From contig JALMGJ010000003.1 in NCBI GenBank assembly GCA_023362775.1, positions 81,226,855 through 81,290,854 on the forward strand: a DNA stretch of 64,000 nt, written 5' to 3'. A program made the position numbers and the translations under genes. How positions within the stretch are numbered: the stretch's first letter is position 1; the number at the start of each line of letters is the position of its first letter. Positions 1-11,471 of the stretch are shown here, piece after piece. The notes under the pieces are model-generated. The model saw only the letters and a program-made list of their open reading frames with translations, made no database searches and was not told where the DNA came from. Source of the DNA: Charina bottae. Its lineage: Eukaryota > Chordata > Lepidosauria > Squamata > Charinaidae.

Positions 1-558
1 CCAGACTTGGAGAGACCCTTTGTGGTTTAAATGGATGCCTCAAATGGGGCGGTGGGATCAGTACTCCTACAATGAGACGATAACATCCTGAGACCCTGCA
101 CATACATCTCTCGAAAATTTTCCAAAACAGAGAGACGATGGCATGCGTGGGAGAAAGAGGCTTTTGCAGTCCGCTACACACTAGCCACATGGAGACATTT
201 ATTGGAGGGCTCCCCCCACCCCTTTATAGTATGGACAGACCACCAAAACTTGCTAGCCCTAAGGGAACCAAGAAGATTGAACCCCAAACAAATACGTTGG
301 GCTGAATTCTTCAGTAGGTTCAATTTTACACTGCAGCACGTCCCAGGGGAACAAAATTTCCTAGTGGATGCACTGTCTAGACTACCCCAGCACGATGCGC
401 AGAGGGAAGTAATTACCGATACCATAATGTCTCCCAAACAATTAAACATGGCCACTAACCTGGCCCCACGTTATCAAGCCGGGCAAGCAGCAATCACACG
501 CAGCCAGACAAACCTCCCCTCCCCACACTTGCAGAGAATACCCTGGAAAGCCAATTGA
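1..558 (+). pseudogene. Gypsy RNase H domain remnant
   Basis: Frame 1 carries the RNase H part of a Ty3/Gypsy polyprotein. The family landmarks are visible: a first acidic residue in MDASNGA, the glutamate in EKEAFAV, the aspartate in TDHQNL and the closing VDALSRLP block near residue 55 of the longest open piece (202-558). Two in-frame stops (28-30 TAA and 73-75 TGA) interrupt the upstream part. In the family this domain removes the RNA strand during reverse transcription. The reverse transcriptase core itself lies upstream of the window. Confidence 0.85.
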
Positions 559-1728
559 AGGCAAAGGTATTAGCGGACCCCTGGTGGCAAACAAATAAAA
601 ATGCCTTACAAGAATTAAATGGGTTTTGGTGGAAAGACAACACCTTGTATGTACTTACAACACTACGTAAAAAGGTCCTGGAACAATGCCACAACAAAAA
701 AAAAACGCAGGCCATTTTGGGTTCGTAAAGATTTTGTATTTAGTCCGCAGACAATTCTGGTGGCCAACTTTGAGAAAAGATGTTAAGGACTATATATCAT
801 CTTGCCCAGTGTGTGCTACAGCAAAATGTGCACCAGGGAAACCCAAGGGATTATTGCAACCAGTAGCCAACCCCTCCTGCCCATGGAAGCAAATCGCCAT
901 GGATTTTATTGTAGAACTACTGGAAAGCAAAAAACATACTGCAATTTGGGTGGTGGTGGACATGTTCTCCAAACAAGGCCATTTCATTCTGTGCAAAGCC
1001 ATTCCAACAGCAAGTCAATTAGCAAAACTCTTCATCCAACACATTTACTGCGCTCATGGGATTCCCAAGCGACTAGCGATCGCGGCAGCACTTTCACATC
1101 GAAGTTTTGGAAAACCTTTTTGAACTCTATAGGAGTTAAACAAGGCTTAAGCTCGGCATTCCATCCGAAAACGGATGGATCGATTGAACGATTGAACTCT
1201 ATAGTAGAGCAATATCTCAGATGCTATATTAGCCACCATCAGGATGACTGGGTAGATCTGCTACCCTTCGCGGAGGTTGCCTATAACAATGCCCTGCATC
1301 AAAGCACAGGATTTTCCCCTTTCATGGTTGCCATGGGTCAGGAGTTTGTACCCATCCCGAACCTCCCTGCGGGGGCCCTAGAGAGAAATGCCAGCCCAGG
1401 CACAACCTCCGCAGCAGCAAAAGACTGGATCACGAAATTAACAGCAACTTGGCCAGTCATGCAACAAACTCTACAGGAGGCAAAAGTCTCATATAAAAAA
1501 TACGCAGATCGGAAACGGTCCCCTGAGTGGCTGCTGGAAGTGGGAGAGAAAGTATACCTTTCTACAAAACACCTACGCACCACACAGCCCTCAAAGAAAT
1601 TAGGACCAAAATACGTGGGACCGTTCCCAATAGTGAAAGTTATCAACCCGGTAACGGCACAGCTGCAATTACCAAAGAACTTCCGTAGAATTCACCCCAT
1701 ATTTCACATAAGTTTGTTGAAACAATAA
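559..1728 (+). pseudogene. Gypsy integrase remnant, frameshifted
   Basis: The integrase core runs over two frames. The first (686-1123) holds a zinc-finger-like C-P-V-C segment and the first catalytic aspartate in AMDFIVEL. The second (open to 1728) holds the second aspartate in SDRGSTFTSKFW and the glutamate in the DGSIERLNS segment, followed by the C-terminal HPIFHISLLK motif. The frame changes near 1070-1080, consistent with a small deletion. All three members of the DDE triad are still readable, but not in one frame. In the family the enzyme inserts the cDNA copy into the genome. Confidence 0.87.
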
Positions 1729-1742
1729 AAGGCATCAGAGAC

Positions 1743-1970
1743 ATGGCACCCAGAAACCCCGGAGCCCCCCCCCCCATAACTGTAAATGGAGAACCACACT
1801 TCGAAGTGCACAGTATCCTGGACTCCAGGCGCTGTAGAGGAAAGCTACAGTATCTAATTCACTGGAAACACTTGCCTCCCAGCTTCAACGAATGGGTGGA
1901 GCAACATCACGTTCAAGCACCAAAACTGATTGCCCAACTCTACCACAAATGGCCTGACAAACCTAAGTAA
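1743..1970 (+). pseudogene. Chromodomain at the pol C-terminus
   Basis: This short open stretch has the chromodomain pattern: a start motif FEVHSILDSR, the core LQYLIHWKH and the closing FNEWVEQHH. In chromoviruses this domain follows integrase and is thought to bias insertion toward marked chromatin. A TAA at 1726-1728 and a run of C residues near 1767-1776 separate it from the integrase frame, which suggests homopolymer slippage. Such a chromodomain supports the Ty3/Gypsy chromovirus assignment over an endogenous retrovirus. Confidence 0.85.
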
Positions 1971-2089
1971 CATGTACATAATGATGAATGCCCATACTAA
2001 CTTGTTTCTCATTGCAGGTCAGGAGCTTGAGACACTGAAATGCACATTGGTTGGCATTCGCCTTTACTTCACTATATCACTCTTATTAT

Positions 2090-2280
2090 TATTGTATAAA
2101 TCTACCTTTAAAAGTATCTTTTATTGTATAAATCTACCTATAAAAGTATCTTTTATTGTATAAATCTATCTATAAAAGTATCTTTTATTGTATAAATCTA
2201 CCTATAAAAGTATCTTTTATTGTATAAATCTACCTATAAAAGTATCTTTTATTGTATAAATCTACCTTTAAAAGTATCTT
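2090..2280 (+). repeat. 32-bp tandem repeat, about six copies
   Basis: A 32-bp AT-rich unit beginning TGTATAAATCTACC repeats with exact 32-bp spacing (starts at 2094, 2126, 2158 and so on). Copies differ by a few bases. The array sits between the end of pol and the purine run before the 3' LTR, so it is part of the element's 3' untranslated region. There are no spacers, so it is not a CRISPR array. Confidence 0.93.
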
Positions 2281-2292
2281 GGGGGAGCGGCA

Positions 2293-2675
2293 TGTAAGGT
2301 CCTGGAACAGAACCTTGCATGGAGGACCTGGGGGGAGGTCACGCATGCCAGAGAGTACATGACCACAACCAGTTTCAAAAGACAATGGTGAGGGGAAACC
2401 CAGACAGCCGATCATTAGCGCCCATTAACAACAATCCACAAGGAGAGCCCTGAGCGAGATGGAGGAGGAGCGGGGCAGCGCGCCGATGGCTGAAACTGAC
2501 ATCACCATCGAAAGACTGACAAGGGGGGGAGGAATCAATAAAATGAAACAGTTTGGCGGGAACAGGCACTCAGATCTTTGAAACTGTTTTGGATTACTTG
2601 ATTCCTTATTAAAACTCTATCTGCAATGCTTGCATTGAGGAGTCTTTATTGGGACATAGAATCTGAAACCTTACA
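2293..2675 (+). repeat. 3' LTR of the Gypsy element
   Basis: The segment begins TGTAAGGT and ends ACCTTACA, a perfect 8-bp terminal inverted repeat with the TG...CA ends typical of LTRs. It is preceded by a G-rich purine run (about 2281-2290) that fits a polypurine tract. A polyadenylation signal AATAAA lies at 2537-2542. Length is 383 bp. The matching 5' LTR is outside the window. Confidence 0.85.
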
Positions 2676-3920
2676 GATTGAGCATATGGAACAGCAAAAG
2701 CTCCTTTTCCCTCCCAGGATCATCAACATTTCCCCTTAAGTTTTTCTCAGGTGACAGAAAGTTTTGTGGGGTGGGGGTGGGGGGTGGGATGGACGGATGA
2801 GGAAACCTCCATCACTATAAGTCAAGGAGATAGTTATCTGATTACATAAAATAAAGAAAAGTAAGTGCTATAAAGGCTTTGCAAAAGAAAAGATATGAAG
2901 AATACAGTGGAACTGGCTTGATAGATAGTGTATGGTTAGGGATTAATACATTTCTGAAGCTGGGAAAAAAATATATTGCCAAGCAGCTATTTTATGTCAA
3001 TCTAAATACCAATATCCCACAACACTTTTACTCTTTCATAGATTGACATCCAAATTGTACAAAATGTTTAAGATGTACTGCAAAAAAAAATGAGGATGGG
3101 GGAAGAGTTTTCTAAAATTTGTGATGATTACACCTTCAAAATCACATAAGCCCAGGACATTGACAAATAAATGGAAGCATGCAACATGAATTAAAAAACA
3201 CAATGGCTGAGGTGTATTTTATCCATGAGTAAGGAGATACTTTTTTTTTTTAACTCTCCAGGTTTTATGCTCATGGAAGGCATTGCTTCAATTTTGTTCC
3301 TGTAAAATGCATAGCTAAACCCAAACTAATCCCTCAAAGATTATCAGATGTTATGATATCTTTGCTGGCATCACAAATCTTGGCATTAATCACATCTGCT
3401 TTAGCGATGTTGCTAACAAAATCTATTGGCTGCCTCATCCAAGGTTCCTTTGTGTTTTGATTTATAGATAAGGATCCATACTTCAGTAAGAGAACATCTG
3501 CTTTCCACGCAAGCCCCCTCCTCCATTTACCATTCCAGGAATATCCTAAGAGATTTCTCTTTGAAATCCTAGAGAGTTACAGCTAGTCAATGTAGGTGAT
3601 GTTGAGCTAAATGGACTAGTGTTTTTTCAGGTAAAGTTATTATAATGATTGAAACAGAAGACTTTGTAAGATTAAACATAACACAGTATTCATGATGTTT
3701 GGATCATTTTCAGTTATAGCTACTGATTTAGTACAGTTTTCTGTTTTAAAATCACCCTTCATTTTACTAATGGTATTACTCTTTGACTGCTAATTAGATT
3801 TTGCTAGGTGACAATATTTCTGAGGTCTAACATAGCTAATGCATAGTGAAAACAATGCTTCTTTGGAATCCTAACCCTGACTCTGAATTATATTTGTAAG
3901 ACTTCAATAGAGTTATCATA
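2676..3920. other. Intronic sequence, no gene seen
   Basis: AT-rich sequence with short homopolymers (poly-T near 3240, G-rich run near 2770). I recognise no coding exon or repeat family here. Confidence 0.6.
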
Positions 3921-3932
3921 TAGCCAAATCTT

Positions 3933-4123
3933 TTTTTTTTTTTATAGATATAATTTTTTATTATTACATTTAACATAAAACATAAACCAAACATATAACA
4001 CATAACAATGAACATATATAACACATAACAACAAACAAATAAATTTTTTTTTGTAAATACTTGAGTTACATTTTTCTCTTCTTATACCTCTTTTTTTTCG
4101 TTTCGCCCCTTCTTTATTTGTAC

Positions 4124-4155
<32 letters not shown>

Positions 4156-4230
4156 TGTTCTCTATTTAATGTTATATTCTTTTTGAATATATTTTATGAA
4201 GGGGTCCCATGTTTCATTATACTTCCCCAT
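3933..4230 (-). mobile_element. L1 LINE 3' stub with target-site duplication
   Basis: A poly-T run opens the insert and the 12-bp duplication TAGCCAAATCTT flanks it (3921-3932 and 4231-4242). The poly-T at the left means a poly-A tail on the minus strand. Near the right end the minus strand reads ETWDPFIKYIQKEY, like the C-terminal end of L1 ORF2. The rest is A-rich 3' untranslated sequence including an (ATT)n tract near 4133-4156. It is a heavily 5'-truncated L1 copy of about 300 bp. Confidence 0.7.
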
Positions 4231-4242
4231 TAGCCAAATCTT

Positions 4243-4528
4243 ATTGACTATGTAATAATTTCATTATTACTAGGAAGAAAGAAGATGGTTTGAAACGTCT
4301 TTGAGAACTTGCTGGGGAAAAAGTAATGAGAAATCATTTACAATTAAATGCTTTTTGGCATAAACCAGCTATATATATTCTGAATTCCTATATATTCTGG
4401 ACTCCTATATATTCTGGAATATCTCACACTACTTAGATAACATTTTGATCAATATTTGCTTCCCTGACTGGGTTCATGCAATATGCTAAGCAATAGCTTG
4501 TTTTAACCATAATTTGTTGAATAAGTCT
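4243..4528. other. Intron with short TATATTCT repeats
   Basis: No gene. Around 4368-4422 a short unit containing TATATATTCTG repeats three to four times. The last part may belong to an older AT-rich repeat that continues after 5021 and recurs near 5580-5700; family not identified. Confidence 0.5.
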
Positions 4529-4542
4529 CAATGGTTGGATTA

Positions 4543-5006
4543 TATGTCTATGAAGGTTCTCAGTCATCCAGGTGGAATTGTCTGTAGCTTGAATCATGTC
4601 AACTGGATTTCTATGTTCTCAGTGGAAACGTTTCGCTCCTTATCCAAGGAGCTTCTTCAGTCTGAGCAAAGTTGGTAAGGGAATCCTAAATATGTTTCTA
4701 GGTAGCTGTGTGACCTTACACCTGGGGTCATGGTTATATTGAGATGTTATTTTAAGTCCTTTTATCATCTAAAGGAGGATCGTTAACATCACCATGCTGC
4801 TGTTGAGCTTGTGAAATGGTCTTAATCTTCCTAGGCACAGAAGACAAAGCCGGGAGAAAGATGGGAGAAAGATTGTGCCTGAGGCCCCCACCTCTATTCA
4901 AGGAAGGATTTTCCAAGTTGGCATACTGTAAATGGATTCCTTGACCCCTCTCTCAACGTTTCCACTGAGAAAATAGAAATCCAGTTGACATGATTCAAGC
5001 TACAGA
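4543..5006. mobile_element. Penelope-like family C copy, inverted termini
   Basis: The insert is flanked by a 14-bp duplication CAATGGTTGGATTA (4529-4542 and 5007-5020). Its left end matches the left half of the palindromic element at 53706-54100, with the same start (TGTCTATGAAGGTTCTCAG) and the same hairpin core (4627-4660, minus strand). The right end (about 4957-5006) is the inverted terminal sequence but stops before the hairpin. About 215 bp between the arms match nothing else here. It has no coding region. Assignment to Penelope-like elements rests on architecture: inverted terminal repeats, a one-sided extension, duplication length and the hammerhead-like core. Confidence 0.65.
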
Positions 5007-5020
5007 CAATGGTTGGATTA

Positions 5021-6089
5021 ATACAACATGCTAAACCAAAACCCTATAAGCCATGATGTTTAACATGGGATTGTGATTGTCTATGAGTTCACATTTCACC
5101 TCAGCAAAATTATTTATCACACGGAGTAGCTACAGTATGAAATTATAGTAATCTATACTATGATTGTATTATTTTTAAACTCATCTTTCTTGCAAGGAGC
5201 TCAAAGCTGAGAAGGCACAGAAATTTCTATTTCCACATGAAAGTCAGGAGAGTTCCTGACTAGCCAAAGGTCATCCACTAAACTTAGTTGATGAGCACAT
5301 ATTTGATCCAAACTTCCTGGTTTCCTACAGCACATTGAAGCTTAATGACCAAGGTGGTAATGCCAGTTAATTTAGTTTTATGGGTTGAATCGCCTCCCTT
5401 TCTCCTTACCTCAGTTATTCTCCTTAATCAATGAACTATTAACTAGAATTTGTCACTTAGATTGATTGACTAGAAATTCCCAGGATATCTTGCTCCAAAG
5501 CCTGGCATTTCATTGGAAATTCTACTCCACATGGATTTTGTCTGGGAATTCTGTCCCTAAGACAATCTCAAACACACATCTCTGACTGGTTTCATGCATC
5601 TCTCTAAACATTAATGTGTCTTGTTTAGTTTCAGATTAGCATGTTGTATGAATTTAGCCATTGTGGTTTATAAACCATGGATGATGGCTTACTGTGATGG
5701 GTGAACCTAGGCAGTTGTGGCCCTTTCAGTGAATTATGATTAAGCAAACTACAGCTTAGCAGATTTGTAAACACAGACAATGTGAAACCTAATGGCTTCC
5801 TCTATTAATTCAGCTACCAAAAACCCTTGAGGTCCATTGGTATTAGAAAAGTCAGAAGCAGAGCTGATGCTAAATTCATTAGGCTGTGGTCAGCTAATAT
5901 TGAAGAATCAGCTGTGCCTTGAAGAAACCAACATTGAAGTAATGCCTTTAAATCTCATAAATATGTTTTTCTACACTGGCTCCTATGGAATGTTTTCTTC
6001 TGAAAGTGATTTTTTCTCTTTAAGGAAGCAAAGCCTAGTTTGGACTTACTGGTTTTGCTGATGAATCACCTATCTTCCATAGTATCTGC
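5021..6089. other. Intronic sequence, no gene seen
   Basis: No exon recognised. Parts near 5015-5080 and 5580-5720 share words (ACAACATGCTAA-like and ATAAACCATG-like) and may be two copies of an old palindromic repeat. A 74-codon open frame at 5837-6061 has no domain I recognise. Confidence 0.5.
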
Positions 6090-6420
6090 CTGGCCAATCT
6101 GATCCTGCAGGGTTGGCATTCTCCAGGTTCCTTTGATTAAACAATGTCATCTATTGGGATCCTGAAAGTGCACCTTCTCTGTAGCAATGCCTGTCCTCTG
6201 GAACGATGTTCCCCCTGAGATCTGATGGCCCCCACTCTGCTCTTGTTTAGAAAAGCTATGGTGAGGGAGAGTGAGACCCCTCACTTTATTGCTCTTGCCA
6301 TCTTTTATCTTTATCTTTTATCTTTTATTGATTTTATTGTAATTTCTTTGTTTGATCTTTGTGAGTAGCCTAGAGTTGTTGAGAGTCTGGGGCCATATGA
6401 GTTTAATAACAACAACTTTT
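6090..6420 (+). mobile_element. L2-type LINE 3' end, decayed
   Basis: The segment contains a degraded form of the L2 C-terminal block (GTCCTCTGGAACGATGTTCC followed by CCCTGAGATC, compare ALWNILPPEVR in better copies) and a 3' untranslated end in plus orientation. It is heavily mutated and 5'-truncated. Confidence 0.5.
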
Positions 6421-6889
6421 TTGTCTGTCTTATCAACAATTGTTAAGTCTTGAGTGTTGTGTGGCAGGCAGATACTTGTCTGCTTGACATTGCAATACCT
6501 GGAGACAGCAGAATGGAAGAGAAAGGAGAAGTAGAATGACTGTGGCAAAAGAAAGCAAAGATAGTACCGATAGTATTAGGAAACTTGGGTGCAATTTCAA
6601 AGCATTTGGAACACCACTTGAACACCATCGGCAGTGACAAAATCACCACCAGTCATTTGCAAAAGGCAGCTTTACTTGGAACAGCTTACATCCTGCAACA
6701 ATACCTTTAATATTATTAAACAACAACATCTGCCTATCCCAGGTACTTGGGAAGGACTCGATAGGTGGACAAAAATGCCAAATCCAGTCTAAACATCTGT
6801 CTGACTGTGTGATCAACCATAATAACTTTTATTTAGACTAAAGTCTAAGACTAGAGTTCTAAGAGAACTAAGAGAACTCTTAGACTAGA
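6421..6889. other. Intronic sequence, no gene seen
   Basis: No coding signal. Near 6843-6895 an imperfect inverted and direct repetition of CTTAGACTAGAGTTC forms a short hairpin next to the LINE tail that follows. Confidence 0.5.
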
Positions 6890-6930
6890 GTTCCCTTGTG
6901 GGGAGATGGAGCGGTATATAAATTGAAACA

Positions 6931-6973
<43 letters not shown>

Positions 6974-6975
6974 AG
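6890..6975 (+). repeat. LINE tail with (AAAT)n
   Basis: GGAGCGGTATATAAAT followed by about eleven AAAT units is the typical last part of an L2-type LINE 3' end. Only the tail is present. Confidence 0.7.
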
Positions 6976-8395
6976 TCACATCCCTGGGGTTTTCCTCACT
7001 TTTAATTTGTTTGCTTGTTTTCTCCTTCAGGCATTTTTCTTTTTAATTTCAATATAACCTGGTTCAAAGTATTTCAGGGCTGTTTCCTCCCATTTATATG
7101 GTTGGTTCCTTGTTTTGGATGGAGATCAACAGACCTGTTACTAACCCATGCCATGTTCTAAGGCTAGCCCTGGGCTACTCAGCTGGAAGCCAATTTTACA
7201 AGATAAATTTGGTGCTTAGCAGTTCTGAAACTCACTCTCTTATTTTTTTAAAAAGGAAAGCAGAATTACATTGTGCTATTATATAAACTCTGCAGGTGCT
7301 CGTTACCTGGATTGCTGCACAGCTTCCTTTTGTTTTCTACCACATGAAACCCAAGTCAGTGAAATGAACTTCCAGGACTAGTTTGGTTATTATATTTGAT
7401 TGTTCATATTAACTGGAAAGCAAAATAATTGATGTGTGATATCACTACTTCTCACTTTTTTCTATATGCATTAGAGCTCTTGAGAATTTATATGGAATTA
7501 TTTTAAGATAGTGTAATTTATTCTTAATACATAATAAAATTTATGGCGCTGCTCTTTGTAGACTGAGGAAATTGCCTTTTTGCTGCTGAAGATACAATAA
7601 GTCATCCTTCCTGGAGTTCCCTACGCTTGGGATTCTGATGCCATACCTACTTGGATTTCCCAGAACACTTGCAAAATGGTCCCTGCAGACAAGAAGGCTG
7701 CAAGTGATTAGCAAACAACAGATAGAGGAGAGGCATTAGAAGTAAAGGTCTGAAAAGAATTAACTCAGCTACCTTCTTGATGAGTTGTAATTAGAATTCC
7801 CAGGAAATGATCCAAATCTGGAAACTTTCTATGCTGAATACAAAGCAGTGAAGCCCACCTATAAAATGGCTCAGGAGTATCTTTATCAATATGTTCTGCT
7901 CTGAGAGGTTCTGCTCTGAGTCTCCTTGCAAGCTGGGATGTGATGTGGGGTATTAGGACAGGATCTTTGCAACAGCATTCTCAACCCCCAACCAACAAGG
8001 CAATATCCTGGCAGCTATTTTGCTATCTTTGAAGCATTAGGCAAATAGTGTTTTATTCTTGCAAGCTCTTTAGTTTTCTATGCTATGCTGGTATGTAGCT
8101 TTATTGCCATACATCTTATAATTGGCTTCAGTGAAGTGCCAGCTGGGCAGGTCACATTGGTAAGGCTTGACCTCATCTAGGCAGGACTTGGAAGAATAAC
8201 CATTGATTAGCCCTTAAGGAATGATGTAGCTTTGTTGTCTCTGATAGTGAGTTTCTGGGGCACCAGGAGGGTTGGCAAGTTTAGCCCTTCCTGGGAAAGA
8301 TCCTTCATCATGGATGCCTTCATCATGGGAAGGACTGAAGTGTCCTCTGTACTTTGTATAGGCAGCAGAGGCAGGGTGATCCAGTGAGATGATGA
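6976..8395. other. Intronic sequence, no gene seen
   Basis: No exon or recognisable transposon. A short tandem duplication of the word GTTCTGCTCTGAG occurs near 7890-7920. Confidence 0.55.
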
Positions 8396-8455
8396 TGAAG
8401 ATTTATTAAATTTATATGCCACCCAACTCCCAGCAAGATTCAATGCCATACAGAT
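8396..8455 (-). mobile_element. Short L2-type 3' end fragment
   Basis: TTTATATGCCACCCAACTCC is the minus-strand form of the L2 3' end seen at 22330, 38270 and 58580. Only about 60 bp remain. Confidence 0.45.
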
Positions 8456-8563
8456 AGGTAGCCTACAGAGAAAAAAACTGGCATAGAAAAAGTGATATTT
8501 GTAGCCTTGCCACCTCCTATTTTGAAAAAGAATGAACATTTAGCACAGTCTCTATAAATATTA

Positions 8564-8894
8564 GAAGGGGTGTGGTGGCTCAGTGGGTAAGATGCCAGGC
8601 TTGTCGATTGGAAGATCGCAAGTTCAGAGGTTCGAATCCCTAGCCCCGCGTGACGGAGTGAGCTCCCACACTCGCCCCAGCTCTTGCCAACCTAGCAATT
8701 CGAAAGCATGCAAATGCAAGTAGATGAATAGGTACCACTTGGTGGGTAGGTAACAGCGTTCCACGTGCGTCATGCTGGCCACATGACCGTGGAAGCGTCT
8801 TTGGACAACGCTGGCTCTTTGGCTAACAAACGGAGATGAGCACCGGCCCCTAGAGTCGGACACGACTGCACAAATGTGCGGGGGGAATCTTTAC
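8564..8894 (+). mobile_element. Sauria-type SINE, copy 1
   Basis: The element starts with a tRNA-like head, with a B box GGTTCGAATCC at about 8630. It continues through a conserved body (ACCTAGCAATTCGAAAGCAT) and ends CGGACACGACTGCACAAATG before a CTTTACC tail. A 12-bp duplication CTATAAATATTA flanks it (8552-8563, 8895-8906). Sauria SINEs are squamate retroposons moved by LINE machinery, with a 3' end related to Bov-B; a Bov-B copy lies at 63 kb. Confidence 0.92.
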
Positions 8895-9159
8895 CTATAA
8901 ATATTAACCTGTACCCATTCACTAATTGTCAAAAGACTTACATTTATCCCAATCATGTAGAACTGAAATATAAAATTTGATGCAAGAGTGCATACTACTT
9001 TGATCCAGTGTATATTGGACTGATCAGGCTTGACCCCATATTTAGAGTGCTGAGAGCAGAACTAAACTTCCAGCTGTGTTGGCAGGATCAGCACAGAAGT
9101 ACAACGTTCTATTACAACAAAGTTAAGGGTTGTGATTGGCCACATTTAAGAAGCTGAGA

Positions 9160-9161
<2 letters not shown>

Positions 9162-9202
<41 letters not shown>
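9162..9202 (+). repeat. (AAT)n microsatellite
   Basis: About thirteen uninterrupted AAT units just before the second Sauria SINE. Confidence 0.95.
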
Positions 9203-9245
9203 GAATAAACCTCAAAGCAATTTGATTCTTGGTATTCTACAAGAC

Positions 9246-9578
9246 GAGGGGTGTGGTGGCTCAGTGGGTAAGACGCCAGGCTTGTCGATCGGAAGATTGC
9301 AAGTTCGGAGGTTCGAATCCCTAGCCCTGCATGCGGAGTGAGCTCCCGCACTAGCTCCAGCTCTTGCCAACCTAGCAATTCGAAAGCATGCAAATGCAAG
9401 TAGATGAATAGGTACCACTTCGGTGGGTAGGTAACAGCGTTCCACGCACGTCATGCGGCCACATGACCGTGGAAGTGTCTTCGGACAACGCTGGCTCTTT
9501 GGCTAACAAACGGAGATGAGCACCGGCCCCTAGAGTCGGACACGACTGCACAAATGTGCGGGGGGTACCTTTACCTTT
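9246..9578 (+). mobile_element. Sauria-type SINE, copy 2
   Basis: Same family and orientation as the copy 350 bp upstream, with an intact B box and tail. Flanked by the 12-bp duplication ATTCTACAAGAC (9234-9245, 9579-9590). It is a separate insertion, not a tandem duplication, because its target duplication differs. Confidence 0.92.
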
Positions 9579-9689
9579 ATTCTACAAGACACTTATAGAC
9601 TTGTAGACTCTTAATGATCTCATAAGTCATTGGCCAATTGCTCATAGTCAATGTCAAACAGCCCATCATACCACTCAACCCCCCCACCA

Positions 9690-9748
9690 TGTCATCCATC
9701 CATCCATCCATCCATCCATCCATCCATCCATCCATCCATCTCTCGTCC

Positions 9749-9835
<87 letters not shown>

Positions 9836-9836
9836 A
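9690..9836 (+). repeat. Compound tetranucleotide microsatellite
   Basis: Three adjacent blocks: (ATCC)n at about 9694-9740, (GTCT)n at about 9748-9798 and (ATCT)n to 9835. Each block is nearly pure. The open frames across it ([15 protein letters not shown]) are products of the repeat, not proteins. Confidence 0.96.
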
Positions 9837-11459
9837 TAACAATCTCACAAACAGCAGAAAAATCACTGAATCAACAAAGCAGTCTGAACATCTATGAAAT
9901 CACCTGATTTGATTTATTGCTTTGAAGCGATTCCTGTAACAGAGATCTCTGGCACTGGGGAAAATGGGAGTATCTTAAAACAATGAGCATATTTCAGGGT
10001 CAGTCATATCTGGGAAAAGGAAAGTTAACCCTTTGGTCTTGCACTCTGGGAGAAAATAAGTTCAATTGGCTAACAAATTCACTAATAAATGAATGCTACA
10101 GTTCAGTTTCCAAGATTCTGTATGTTAATCCCTTATCTTCTTGACAATAAATCTAACTAATTAGACTCACTGTGAATCTTTCTTTCTGGATTATATTCTA
10201 CTGTTAGGGGCTTGATAGATCCCCACTTAGATTTACAAATGTGCTTTGATGGGGTGATCTGACTGTAGCTTTATTGAATTGAAACATATCTTCAAAGCTA
10301 ATTCAACCTAATGCATTGTGGTTTTGCTTTTTGTCCTTTAGCTTTCTCTTGTATGCTTCCTGGATTCTGACCTTTTGTATCTACTCTGACATTGCTTTGA
10401 ATTGCCAACTGTTTCCTGACTTCTGGCTAGCAAAATTGATTTTGTTTGCAATATAAATGGTAGGCTGCTATCTTGCAGACCAAAGTACAAACATTTTACC
10501 ACTTGATTTTGTTATGGATTTTATTTTTATTGCACCTAGCCTTAAGAGGTTCTAGCTGTCAGGCAACTGATACATTTCGGAACTATATAAATAAAATGCC
10601 AAAATAATTATGGCAAAGCAGATGGATTTTCTTCTAAATCACAGTATCCCCGGGAAATAATGAAAGTTCTATACTATGAAGAAGAATGGAGAATGGGAAG
10701 CATAGACATTACATATGCATTCCATAATATCTAAAATCTTTAACTTCAAGCATAGCAATACCTCCAGTAGTAGTAATCATCATAACAGTCTTAGCAAAGG
10801 TGATGAATTCTGCCCTAAATAATGTTGAATCACATTGTAATTTCCTTAAACTAATGGTAAGTTTAAGCAATAACAAGTTCTCGTGTCATTTATTTCTACT
10901 ATCTTCTGAGGATGGTTGCAGTCATCTTGATCTCCCTGCTACCAAAGTTATCTTCAGAATAGCCCTTTGAGGTTAGGCTGCAAGATAGTCACAGGCATAA
11001 ATTACATTTGATCGTATCTCTCTCTGATTCTGGTCTGACACATTAATCACTTCATTACACTAATAATGTTTGTTTTATTCAAGGTAAGATTACTGACTAA
11101 ATTGCAAAAGACACAAACACCTTTGAAATGCATTCTACATTTCTCAATGTTAGGTCTGAAGTTTAAAAACTTCAGACTCTCCTGTAAGACTGAGAGTGTG
11201 AATGAGTTGTAGAATCAGAATTAGTTTGTAAACTGAATCAACTGCAGAGAATCCCTTGGTGCAGGGCCAAATTAGGTGAACCGTTTCAAAATGTTTAGTG
11301 TGCATCCTTTCATTTCATGACATTCATGAGTAGCAAGCAATAGAGATGGTCTATATTTTACTCATAGGGGGGGCTTTGCAATCAGTATTAACAATAGGGT
11401 TTTTTCCCTTCTCTCTCTCTTGTAAACTCACCAACCTACTCTCTTCAGCGGTACTAAAG
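9837..11459. other. Intronic sequence, no gene seen
   Basis: AT-rich unique-looking sequence. A possible LINE-tail remnant (GGAACTATATAAATAAAATG near 10579) is the only repeat hint. Confidence 0.55.
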
Positions 11460-11471
11460 AGGATCTGTAGT

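Larger units (their letters stand above)
1..2675 (+). mobile_element. Ty3/Gypsy chromovirus-type LTR retrotransposon, 3' part
   Basis: The window opens inside the pol region of an LTR retrotransposon. In order it shows RNase H, integrase, a chromodomain, a short tandem-repeat tract, a purine-rich run and a 383-bp LTR. The order RT/RNase H, integrase, chromodomain is that of Ty3/Gypsy chromoviruses. The 5' LTR, gag and most of pol lie outside the window, so the target-site duplication cannot be checked. Every coding block is broken by stops or frameshifts, so this is a dead copy. It lies in the downstream Kv4 intron, opposite to the host gene. Confidence 0.9.

Noticed and set aside
2090..2280. 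Regular 32-bp repeats resembling a CRISPR array
   Set aside because: Units are directly adjacent with no spacers, and lie inside a retrotransposon in vertebrate DNA.
8564..8650. tRNA gene suggested by A and B boxes
   Set aside because: The boxes are the head of a SINE repeated six times with target-site duplications; no acceptor-stem pairing was seen.
9638..9907. HPSIHPS and CLSVCLSV repeat proteins
   Set aside because: Products of tetranucleotide microsatellites.
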